A stretch of DNA of 64,000 bases from Primula veris (taxonomy: Eukaryota > Streptophyta > Magnoliopsida > Ericales > Primulaceae): positions 13,009,992 to 13,073,991 of the forward strand of contig OY821746.1 of NCBI GenBank assembly GCA_963682055.1, read 5' to 3'. Within the stretch, counting starts at the first letter, position 1. Each line of letters starts with the position of its first letter. Shown piece by piece: positions 46,371-55,900 of the stretch. The notes below the pieces were generated by a model, which had not been told where the DNA came from, did not search any database, and worked only from the letters and a program-made list of their open reading frames with translations. Both the position numbers and the translations under genes were made by a program.

Positions 46371-46595
46371 TTTACACAGACGACCGATCGTTATGCAAAA
46401 ACGACCAGTCGTTTTTTAAGTGTGCTCACTGGAAGAATTTTGGCGAAAAACGATCGATCTCTGTGGAAAACGACCGATCGTTTTTACACAGACGACCGAT
46501 CGTTATGCAAAAACGATCAGTCGTTTTTTAAGTGTGCTCACTGGAAGAATTTTGGCGAAAAACGATCGATCGTAATTACAAAACGACCGATCGTT
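46371..46595. promoter_or_regulatory. Cluster 2 of CGATCGGTCG motifs, upstream of accessory gene 1
   Basis: A 112-bp unit containing cgaccgatcgttatgc, a variant cga(c/t)cagtcg and cgatcgatc is repeated in tandem from 46371 and 46483. Both copies also carry gctcactggaagaa, a phrase found again in clusters 3 and 4. The cluster lies 260-490 bp before the ATG of accessory gene 1. Confidence 0.7.
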
Positions 46596-46858
46596 TTCCT
46601 GTTTTTCAGCCTTTTAACTCGTTTGAAACCCTAATTCTATTTCATTCAACTAATTCAACAATTATATCAACCATCTCTCTCTTTCAAAATCGCCTCTTTC
46701 TATCAAAATTTATCAAAAATCCCAAATATCTACAAATATATAACTCAATTCTCTTATTAATACTTATAATCAACAATCGATTGATTCCGTTTCTTAAAAA
46801 CCCTTTTTTTTCAAAATATCAATTTTTGAAAAACCCTAATTTTTTTTATAATCCAACC

Positions 46859-48202
46859 ATGGTTCGCACCAAGAAAGCTCAATCACACATCGTCGACGAA
46901 CATGAGGACGACTACGTGCCTCCGTCCCCGAGCCGCCCCCGTGTTCCTCGCGCTCGACGAACCGGCCCCTCCACCGCTCCACCATCGGGCCCCGGTGCCT
47001 CTTCCGGCTCTCTTCCTCCTCTCTATCCACCTACAATGGGTAAAAGAGCTATATTGACTAACTTTACCATAGACATGCCTTTATTTATTGAACGTTTTCC
47101 CCTTCTTATGCAAGATTTAAACTTCCAAAAACTCAACGTAATTCTTACTCTAAAAGAGCCTTTCTTCATTGAAAATATATATGAATTTTACTATAACCTA
47201 GTTCTTGATAGGGATCATGATAACGCACTCCGCGTGCGTTCAATGTTTAATGGCCAACCCTTCGTTTACGGTATAGACCGTTTACGAAATCTTCTACACC
47301 TCGATGCCGAGGGGGTGTACGAGCAAGATGACGAACTTTGCGAAATGCTCAACATCGTTAATTTTACCGATTTCAAAGATGAGCTATTTCATCCCGCCCA
47401 CAACAATCGCTCTAACAAAGCCCACGGCCTTCTCTTCCGAAATAAATTAGCCTACCATATCCTCTCCCATATTGTCGTCCCCCATACCTCAAACTTCACA
47501 GATGTTACCAATGAGTACATCTTCCTCCTAGGGTGCATCCATCGCCGAGTCAAAATTGACTTCGCGTCACTCATCTTCTTTAAGATGGATTCGCTAAAAA
47601 CGAAATCCAAGAATGGGTTACCTTACGGTGCCTTGATTTCGGCCATCTTAAAGGACTTAAACCTTGTCCCCGGTGGTACCTTGTTCAAGAACAAGGACAA
47701 ACACATTTGGGACACCTCCTATCTTGCCCAAATGTCAATAAAATTCAACACTACCGCCAAGACCATTACTTGGTCTGATAAACGGGTGTCCGGCCCCGGC
47801 TATACTACTCTTTCCCTCGAAGAGGAAGAATATGTCGGCCCTAAGGCCACACCGCAAGCCGCTCGTGAGGATGTGCCTATTTCCTCCGAGTCCCTTCCCC
47901 CGTCTCACATAATGCCTTCCTCTTCTCGTCCCACTCGAGGTCGCGGAAAAGCTCAAGTCGGATCTTCCAACCGTCCTCCGCGCACCCAACAATTCTACGA
48001 CGATCTATACATCGACCAATATCAAAATGGGCGACTCCACCGACGCATGTTTCGCTCCATGAACACAAGTCAAGAAGATTTGGACGAAATTGATAGGATA
48101 AGCGCCGAGCAACGGGCAAAGTTCTACGGGTATTTTCCCGATCTAGCCGGTCCCAACAATGACGAAGACGAAGAGGACGACGCGACCTCCCACCGCGACT
48201 AG
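46859..48202 (+). CDS. MULE accessory gene, copy 1 (447 aa)
   Basis: Intact intronless frame; ATG 46859 is chosen because the paralogue at 51033 starts with the same MVRTKKA. The first ~60 residues are basic and proline/serine-rich (possible nuclear signal, MVRTKK and RVPRARRTG). Residues ~65-320 form a globular region (YEFYYNLVLDRDHDNALRVR; GQPFVYGIDRLRNLL; NEYIFLLGCIHRRVKIDF; LPYGALISAILKDLNLV) that recalls the 'putative plant transposon protein' group (PF20167) in its last part, from memory. The C-terminus is disordered and acidic (NNDEDEEDDATSHRD). No enzymatic motif seen. It is not obviously related to maize MURB. A DNA-binding or transposition-accessory role is inference. Confidence 0.75.
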   Translation: MVRTKKAQSHIVDEHEDDYVPPSPSRPRVPRARRTGPSTAPPSGPGASSGSLPPLYPPTMGKRAILTNFTIDMPLFIERFPLLMQDLNFQKLNVILTLKEPFFIENIYEFYYNLVLDRDHDNALRVRSMFNGQPFVYGIDRLRNLLHLDAEGVYEQDDELCEMLNIVNFTDFKDELFHPAHNNRSNKAHGLLFRNKLAYHILSHIVVPHTSNFTDVTNEYIFLLGCIHRRVKIDFASLIFFKMDSLKTKSKNGLPYGALISAILKDLNLVPGGTLFKNKDKHIWDTSYLAQMSIKFNTTAKTITWSDKRVSGPGYTTLSLEEEEYVGPKATPQAAREDVPISSESLPPSHIMPSSSRPTRGRGKAQVGSSNRPPRTQQFYDDLYIDQYQNGRLHRRMFRSMNTSQEDLDEIDRISAEQRAKFYGYFPDLAGPNNDEDEEDDATSHRD

Positions 48203-49695
48203 GCGGTTATTTTTTTATGTTTTTAATGATGTTTTTTGCGTTGTATTTCCTTTGTTTTTCATTTTCTTTCGAACTACGTTGTTTTTGATGTAATAAGTAG
48301 CAAACGCTTTGCAATTATGTTATGAATCTTTTTTATGTTGCTATTTATCATTACATGTTAAATTGTATGACGTTGTGAGATTGCGTATTTATAATTCCAC
48401 AAATGCGATTTTGATGTTATTATAACTTGTGCGTATATATATCTATAGTTGATTGGGTTATTTGTGTTGTTTTCATTTGTGGCGATTGACCGTTTTTAGG
48501 CAAAACTATGGCCAATTTTTCGCTTGCATTTGATCGTTCGTTTTCCTTAATCGTTTAGCTTTGTTTACCTTCGTTTTAAATCGGATGTTTAGTAAAACGT
48601 CACCTACACATCTTATACTAAACATATTAATTTACGACATCATTTTATGTGATAATATTTTTGCTATAAATCTTCCGGACAATCCGATGTACTAAACATA
48701 TTAATTTACATCATTTTTTAAGGGATCATGTTCAAAAAGGGATCATGTTGAAAAAGGATCATGTTTTTATATATTTTTTGCCAAATCAGTGTCGAAAAGT
48801 GCCAAAAATTCTTCGTTCTATAAATTGTTTACAGTCGATCGGTCGACTGTGAAAAACGACCGATCGTTTTTAGACAGACGACCGGTCGTTTCTGTAAAAT
48901 GATCGGTCGTTTTATATCTTGGCTCACTGGAAGAAATCTCATCTAAAACGATCGGTCGTTTTATCTTTATGATCGGTCGTTTTTTGTGCTTCTGGGAATG
49001 TTTCGGTTTTCTCGACAAACTTCGAAATCTCGTAAATAATGCGTTTCAAATCCGATTGAGGTTCCGCTTGAACCATTGGCTTGGTAATTACGCATTCTAT
49101 TATTTAGAACCTTTAACACACTCGATAAATGATTAGTACGCAAAACGAGCTTTTATCATGTTCTACAAATATTGTTATCATCAAAATGGGTACATAACGT
49201 TTTGCTTAAAGAAGTATAACCGAAATGTGTAGATAACGTTTTACTTGGATAAAAGATTTCTTTGAAAAGAACAAGTAAATGTCATAACAGATTTAAAACG
49301 AAGTATAACAAAGCAAAACCGATAAAGGTTAACGAAAGATCTATATGCACGCGAAAAATCGGCCATAGTTTTGCCTAAAAAAAGGTCAATCGCCACAAAT
49401 GAAAGACATATAAATAACCCAATCAACTAGCCAACTAGCAATTTAAGCGCACTAAATGCAATATCATAAGATAAAAACGCATATTATGAAGCACATTCTC
49501 GCAACGTCATAGATTATAACAACCATGTTTAAAACCAACATAAACACAATTCATAATATAATCATGCTACTTATTACATCAAAAACAAACGAAGTTCGTA
49601 GAACGGGAAAGAAATACAATGAAACAAAAAGAGAGGTATTTCTCCCCCTTGACAACATAAAAAAAAAACATGAAAATGAATAAAATGATATCCGC
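48203..49695. other. Convergent 3' spacer and centre of the inverted duplication
   Basis: 3' flanks of the two accessory genes, recognisably homologous in inverted orientation (shared ttttgatgtaataagtagca; shared ggcgattgacc and aggcaaaactatggcc). The axis of symmetry falls at about 48947, inside motif cluster 3. No further gene. Confidence 0.75.
48834..48983. promoter_or_regulatory. Cluster 3 of CGATCGGTCG motifs, at the inversion axis
   Basis: About six copies or one-base variants (cgatcggtcg, cgaccgatcg, cgaccggtcg, tgatcggtcg). The sequence just before it (cagtgtcgaaaa, aattcttcgtt) resembles the start of cluster 2, so it looks like a duplicated control region now lying between the 3' ends of the two accessory genes. 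Confidence 0.65.
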
Positions 49696-51033
49696 CTAGT
49701 CGCGGTGGGAGGTCGCATCATCCTCTTCGTCTTCGTTGTTGTCATGGGGCCCGGCAAGGTCGGGAAAATAGCCGTGGAATTTCGCCCTTTGCTCAGCGCT
49801 CAACCTATCGATTTCGTCCAAATCTTCTTGACATGTGTTCATGGCACGAAACATGCGTCGGTGAAGTCGCGCATTTTGATATTGGTCGATGTAGAGATCG
49901 TCGTAGAATTGTTCGTTGCGCGGAGGACGGTGAGAAGATCCTACTTGAGCTTTTCCTTGTCGTCGAGAGGGACGAGAGGATGTAGGAATATCGGTGGGGG
50001 GAACAGACTCGGAGGAGAAATCCTCACGTGCGGCTTGTGGTGTTGGCTTAGGGCCGACGTATTCTTCCTCTTCGGGGGTGAGAGGAGCATAGTTGGGGCC
50101 GGATACCCGCTTACCGGACCAAGTTATGGACTTGTCGGTATTATGGAATTTTATGGACATTTGGGAAAGATAGGAAGTGTCCCAAACATGTTTGTCCTTG
50201 TTTTTGAACAATGTTCCACCGGGAACGAGGTTTAGGTCCTTTAAGATGGCCGAAATCAAGGCACCGTAAGGTAGCCCATTTTTGGATTTCGTTTTAAGCG
50301 AGTCCATCTTAAGGAAGATGAGGGTAGCAAAGTCGAGTCGGACTCGGCGATGGATGCACCCAAGAAGAAAGATGTACTCATTGGTAACATCCGTGAAATT
50401 GGAGGTATGAGGGAGGACTATGTGAGAAAGGATGTGGTAGGCTAGTTTGTTACGGAATAGAAGGCCATGGGCTTTGTTGGAGCGATTTTGATGAATGGGA
50501 TGAAAAATTTCATCTTTTAGATCATTGAAGTGATCGATCTCGAGAGTCTCACAAAGTTCCTCACTAGACTCATGGAAACCGCCGCTATCTAGGCGTAAGA
50601 GAGTTCGTAGACGGTCTATACCGTAAACGAAAGGTTGTCGGTTAAACGATGAACGCAAGCGGAGTGCGCCATCATTATCCCTATCGAGAACTAGGTTATA
50701 ATAAAATTCGTACACATTTTCTTTGTAAAAAGGCTCTTTAAGAGTGAGGATAGTATCGAGTTTGTAAAAACTTAAATCTATCATTAGAGCGGCAAATCGT
50801 TCACGGAATAAAGGCATATCTAGAGTGAAGTTGGTCAATATACCTCTTTTACCCATCTCGGGTGGATAGAGAGGAGAAAGAGGGCCGGAAGAGGAACCGG
50901 GGCCCGAGCGAGAAGCGGTGGAGGAGCCGGTGCGTGGGGCACGAGGAATAGCCGGACGGCGAGGTGGTGGAGGCACGACCTCGTCCTCATGTTCATCAAC
51001 GAGGTTGGGTGACGCTTTCTTGGTACGAACCAT
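49696..51033 (-). CDS. MULE accessory gene, copy 2 (445 aa)
   Basis: Intact frame on the minus strand from ATG 51033 to 49696, clearly homologous to copy 1 over its whole length (roughly three quarters identical by eye). The central region is best conserved (PFVYGIDRLR; NRSNKAHGLLFRNKLAYHIL; TSNFTDVTNEYIFLLGCIHR). The proline-rich N-terminus and the linker before the C-terminus differ most. The acidic end DEEDDATSHRD is the same. Two open, diverged copies imply selection on both or an exchange between elements. Function unknown. Confidence 0.75.
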   Translation of the reverse strand: MVRTKKASPNLVDEHEDEVVPPPPRRPAIPRAPRTGSSTASRSGPGSSSGPLSPLYPPEMGKRGILTNFTLDMPLFRERFAALMIDLSFYKLDTILTLKEPFYKENVYEFYYNLVLDRDNDGALRLRSSFNRQPFVYGIDRLRTLLRLDSGGFHESSEELCETLEIDHFNDLKDEIFHPIHQNRSNKAHGLLFRNKLAYHILSHIVLPHTSNFTDVTNEYIFLLGCIHRRVRLDFATLIFLKMDSLKTKSKNGLPYGALISAILKDLNLVPGGTLFKNKDKHVWDTSYLSQMSIKFHNTDKSITWSGKRVSGPNYAPLTPEEEEYVGPKPTPQAAREDFSSESVPPTDIPTSSRPSRRQGKAQVGSSHRPPRNEQFYDDLYIDQYQNARLHRRMFRAMNTCQEDLDEIDRLSAEQRAKFHGYFPDLAGPHDNNEDEEDDATSHRD

Positions 51034-51264
51034 TGTTGAATAAAATGGGTTTCGAAGAAAATAGGGTTTCTAAGAAACGAAATTAATCGATAATCGATTA
51101 TACAAATAATAGGTGAAATTGGGTGATATTTTTATAGAAAATTAGGTTTTATTGAGGAATTTTGATGGATTTGGAAAGAGGGAGGCGATTTTGGAAGAGA
51201 GGATGGATATATTTTGTGGAATGAATGAAGTTAGGGTTTTGGAAGAGGTTTTAACACAGTGAAA

Positions 51265-51565
51265 CACAAAAACGATCGGTCGTTTTAATATTTCGACCGA
51301 TCGGTGTGGAACGAAAATGTTCCAGTGAGCAAACCTTAAAAACGACCGATCGCTACTATAAAACGACCGATCGTTTTAAGTAGAAATTCTTCCAGTGACA
51401 CAACACAAAAAACGACCGATCGCTAGGATAAAACGACCGATCGTTTTTGGTTTGAAACACGACCGATCGTAATGTACATAACGACCGATCGTTTTTGGTC
51501 CAAATTGTTCCAGAGAGTTAATGATAAAAACGACCGGTCGTTTTATTCATTACGATCGGTCGTTT
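51265..51565. promoter_or_regulatory. Cluster 4 of CGATCGGTCG motifs, upstream of accessory gene 2
   Basis: At least nine copies or variants (cgatcggtcg, cgaccgatcg, cgaccggtcg) in 300 bp, 230-530 bp before the ATG of copy 2. The cluster includes the complement of the ctcactggaagaa phrase of cluster 2 and merges with the right TIR. Confidence 0.7.
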
Positions 51566-51655
51566 TTCGAAAGTAGACCATTTTGGGAATATTACAGAAA
51601 GGTAGCCCATTCTGGGAATTGATTTTGGGCACTGTACCATTTCAGCAAAAAACTC
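51553..51655 (-). repeat. Right terminal inverted repeat of the MULE
   Basis: Complement of 42919-43021 with the same length; the outermost 20 bases are identical, followed by a diverged stretch and then about 60 bases with a single visible difference. Confidence 0.9.
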
Positions 51656-51924
51656 TAATTTCTTGATGCAGAGAAAGTTGCACTTTTTAGAAATACCATG
51701 TTTGGATAACAACTTTTGGAAATATAGTTTGAATAACCATAATTATTCTCATTTCAAAAAAAAAAAAAAAAAAACCCATAATTATTCTCATGTCAAATTT
51801 TTATTTTTGGGTTCTAGAAAATCAAAGTATGAAAGTACAGGATGGTCGACATAACTTTCACCTCATCATAGTAAAACTGTTTTGTTAAGTTCAGTTGATG
51901 CACATGATGATCCACATAAAAATT

Positions 51925-52206
51925 AATCCATCCGTCCCGAAATAAGTATGATGTGTTTTATTTTAAGACGTTCTAAAATAATTGTCTAATTTCATTTATT
52001 AGTAAATTTTCTCTTTTTATTTTTTAAAATATCTTTTGTTGGTAGTTAAAATATATCTTACAAGTATAATCTCATATTATAAGTAGAAAATAGTTTTTTT
52101 TTAAAATTTTGATTTATTTATGTTTTTTTTTAATTTTAATTGAAATTGTTTTAAATTTTTAAATACACGGTTTTCGAAGCAACACACTTGTATTGGGATG
52201 GAGATA
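51925..52206. mobile_element. Degenerate Stowaway-like MITE
   Basis: The left end atccatccgtcccgaaataa and the complement of the right end (tatctccatcccaatacaag) are imperfect inverted repeats of the ctccatccgtccc type typical of Stowaway. The interior is AT-rich and non-coding. Exact limits uncertain by a few bases. Confidence 0.55.
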
Positions 52207-52552
52207 GTATACGGTAGTACATAAAATAAACTTATAAAATTCATTACACTTAAAAGGCTATGTTTGATAACATATTTTTTTGGTCAAAAATCAGATTTTA
52301 AAAATTTATTTTGAAAATACATTCAAAAGTTAGATTTTAAAAATATAGATTTTTTAGATTAAAAATTAAATTTTCAGAAACTGAATAATTTCAGTTGCGA
52401 AACGTCAATAAATTTTTAAAATATAAAATACAAAAATAGACTAAAAAATAATATGTTGCAAAGGGACTTAATAAAAAACTGATTTGATTTAATCTGGTCG
52501 TGAACTGTTCTTTCGTGTGCACTGCATACGTAAGGAGCGAAATACATACAGT

Positions 52553-52553
52553 G

Positions 52554-52587
<34 letters not shown>

Positions 52588-52770
52588 CTTTTATTTTTAT
52601 TTCAATTAATAAGATCTGCTTTATAATATACCATAACATAAAACATACATACAAACAAATCAATTGAAGTTGCGTATATGAAAAAACGGGAGATATATAT
52701 ATAGAAATAAAACACACCACTTTCTACATCTCCCATCTCTGTCTCTCTCTCTCTCTCTCTACAAATACAT

Positions 52771-52806
<36 letters not shown>
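52553..52806. repeat. Microsatellites: (AT)n, (GA)n, (CT)n, (AT)n
   Basis: tatata then gagaga at ~52553-52587, ctctct at ~52742-52760 and a long AT run at ~52780-52806, with acatac runs between. Confidence 0.9.
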
Positions 52807-52810
<4 letters not shown>

Positions 52811-52956
52811 CCCAATGTATGTTTGTCAATTAACATAAATGCCCGCTAATAATTAAATTAATACCACCTCATTTCTGATTTTGCCATCGATAAATATACA
52901 TAGACATATATCTATATACACACACATTAGGGTTAAGTTGAGAGGTGGTGGTGGAG

Positions 52957-55900
52957 ATGACGTCAGCGGCGGCAGTGTCCACGTGGCGGGTGGCGGATTG
53001 CATGTCCGTCGATAAAAACCATAACCAGAATTTATTATTCAGATCTAATTCTATTAATATAAATAATTTTAATAAAATAATAAAAAGGAGTACCCTTCTT
53101 CGTCTTCCCTCTGCTTCTCCTCGTTCTGGTAATTTGTTTTCTTTTTTTTTTTACTTATTTCATTCAGCTATTTATCCTTTTTTTTTTGTTATATTATAGA
53201 ATATTGACTATCAATAATTGTTGTTGTTATTTTAATATTATTGTTGTTGTTGTTAAATAAGTGTACACGTAACAAACATATAGACACACATTTGAGTTGC
53301 ACCGCTATCTTAAAACCGTATCTATGTTTTTATTTGTTTATTTATTTATTTATTTTTGCAGTCACGCTTTATTCATGTTTAGGGACACACACCCATCTGT
53401 CATTTACTCCTGATTTATTTATTTAATATATTATATACACGCAACTATGTGTTTTTTTTGCCCCCAGGACGGAACCAGCAATTTAAATTTGGAAACAAAT
53501 TTTTTTTATACCCTAAATGAGTTTCTTTTTTGTAATATGGGGGACCGAATGCTGATTTTTGAAGTTTTTGATCAAGATACATAGAAAAAATCAACCTTTT
53601 CGTCGATTTTTATCAAAATGGGGGGCGGTTGTTCCATATAGTTCATTCCCGGTGTGTGGGGAGGGATGGATCCAGGATTAACATTTTGGGGCTGCTGCAA
53701 AGTGTTATTTGACGGGTTTGCAAGACTCGTATTTAAATTATTTTAGAATTTTCTCCCGAAAAAAATTTTAGTATAACTTTAGACTGTGGAGATACGATAT
53801 ACGAGTGCACCCCTTTGAATATGGGGGTGTGTATGTATATATGTGTTTATTGCGGTAGTGGGACTCATTTTAAAAAAGCAACACCCTTAGGCCAAAAAAT
53901 CTAGTTTTTGTTTTTATTTTTATGTATAAAAGTCTCGTTTTTTGAACTTATTTTAGGCCAAAAAATGTATTGAGACGGATTGGCAGAACCAGAAATTGGG
54001 CAGGGTCTGTTCTTTATTTATATAGCGGCTGGAATATTAGAACTAAGAACGTTTGAGGCTTAAAACGCGAGGTTATAATTAGGATCTTTACAAGAGTTAG
54101 AAGACTAATCTACACTAACTAAAAAAGATAACCAATTTTATAATGTGAATGCCTATGTGAGCTATTGCTGCGTATACTAGTTGTTAAAAGAACTAGTCAA
54201 TGCAGATTTGTGCACATTGATATAGAATCATAAGGTAAGACTTTTTGATAGGGAAAAATGAGAAAGACATTTCTCCTTTTATGATTATGGGACTGTAATC
54301 TTAGTATCACTGCTTAATTCCTCACATATATACACAGTCACTTTAGTTGAACATCTTCATCGGTTTAATTAATTTTATTGTACAGATTTGGCTTCTCCCT
54401 ATCCATGCCTTTATAACCAGGATCCCTATACACAATGAGTAACTAAATTATACGAGATAAAGAAATCAAATAACTATATAATACCCATTAGCATACAAAA
54501 TAAATCCAAGATTCAGAATTCATGCTACCAATTATTGCCACCCTCCTCGCTGATCTGTACCGTGTGCTTTATTTCTTACTTCAAAATTTAATAATTGAAC
54601 TTTCAGGAGAAGCAATGGCAGTGTCTGTGGAACCAACAAAGGAAATACCATCAAATAAAAAGCCTAATATTAAGCAGAGGAGAGTCGTCGTTACAGGGAT
54701 GGGTGTTGCCACGCCTATTGGTCACGAGCCCGATGTTTTCTACAACAATTTGCTCGAAGGTGTTAGCGGAATAAGTGATATCGAGTCTTTTGACTGCTCG
54801 AGCTTCCCAACTGTATGTGTTTCCACTAGGGAAAATATCATTTCTGTTCACAACCTATCAATTGATTTAGGTGTATTAATTATTTGATTTTGTGTTGGTA
54901 AAGTAATTATTCTAAGTTGATGAGTTGGTGTACAAAATTAATATTTTTCCGTTTTTTAACTCACCCCTTTCAGAAAGAGGTATTTTACTTTATGCTAAAA
55001 GTTGATTCCTGATTTAGAGATTTGCTGGAGAGATCAAGTCGTTCTCGACAGATGGATGGATCGCGCCAAAACTCTCAAAAAGGATGGATAAGTTTATGCT
55101 TTACATGTTGACAGCTGGCAAAAAAGCACTGGCAGATGCTGGTATTACAGATGAAGTGATGGGTGAATTGAATAAAGCAAAGTGTGGTGTTTTGATTGGT
55201 TCAGCCATGGGTGGCATGAAGGTAATTATTGGCTTCTTTACTAGTGCTGAAAGTAACAAGTTTGAAGAGAAGACTTCTATTAACTGGCTTTCAAGTTGCA
55301 TAGGTCTTGTGCTTAAAAGAAGTTCCCTTTCTGTTTAGTGGAAATGAAATGATGGTACCTGGTGTTTTTCCTGAAATGTTTTTTCGGTTTCTCATTTATC
55401 GTTTATTTTTAATTGGCAGGTGTTTAACGATGCTATAGAAGCTTTAAGAATATCGTACAAGAAGATGAACCCATTTTGTGTGCCTTTTGCAACTACAAAC
55501 ATGGGTTCCGCCATGCTCGCAATGGATCTGGTCAGCATTTTAAATTTTGTTGCCGTTAGCTTAATGTCAATATCTTTTCTCTTTCTAGAAGGTTCTCACT
55601 CCCGTTCTTGTTTTATACGGAATAACAGGGTTGGATGGGTCCAAACTATTCAATCTCAACTGCCTGTGCGACGAGTAACTTCTGTATTTTAAATGCCGCT
55701 AACCATATAATTAGAGGGGAAGCAGTAAGTTACTTGTATTTTTTTCTAGTCGTTGAATTCTAGCAATTTTCTTTAATTTTGTAAACGTATGGCTCTATTT
55801 TCTGATGTTCATTTGTTTGCGCCCTTGCAGGATATGATGTTGTGTGGTGGCTCAGATGCTGCAATTATACCAATCGGTATCTTATCTTCATCTCTTTATC

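Larger units (their letters stand above)
42919..51655 (+). mobile_element. Complete autonomous Mutator-like element (MULE), 8.7 kb
   Basis: The perfect 9-bp direct repeat taatttctt flanks the element (42910-42918 and 51656-51664). Terminal inverted repeats of 103 bp start gagttttttgctgaaatggt (42919-43021 and the complement of 51553-51655), identical over both outer 20-bp and inner ~60-bp parts with a diverged middle. Inside lie an intact MuDR-type transposase and two intact copies of an accessory gene in inverted orientation. The 9-bp duplication and the transposase type are diagnostic of the Mutator superfamily. Intact ends, duplication and genes suggest recent, possibly still active, transposition. 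Confidence 0.95.
51665..52956. other. Intergenic region and probable KASII promoter
   Basis: Contains a run of about 18 A near 51757-51775, a Stowaway-like MITE, and AT, GA and CT microsatellites between 52553 and 52806. The CT/AT microsatellites lie 150-400 bp before the KASII ATG. No TATA box could be chosen with confidence among the AT repeats. Confidence 0.5.

Noticed and set aside
46290..46634. Frames rich in DRSLCKND-type repeats on either strand
   Set aside because: They translate the CGATCGGTCG motif cluster and its 112-bp duplication; not coding.
49705..50235. 176-codon plus-strand frame
   Set aside because: Antisense shadow of MULE accessory copy 2.
42919..51655. CRISPR-like reading of the regularly repeated CGATCGGTCG motif
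   Set aside because: Plant nuclear DNA, irregular spacing, no spacers of constant length; better explained as binding-site clusters of the MULE.
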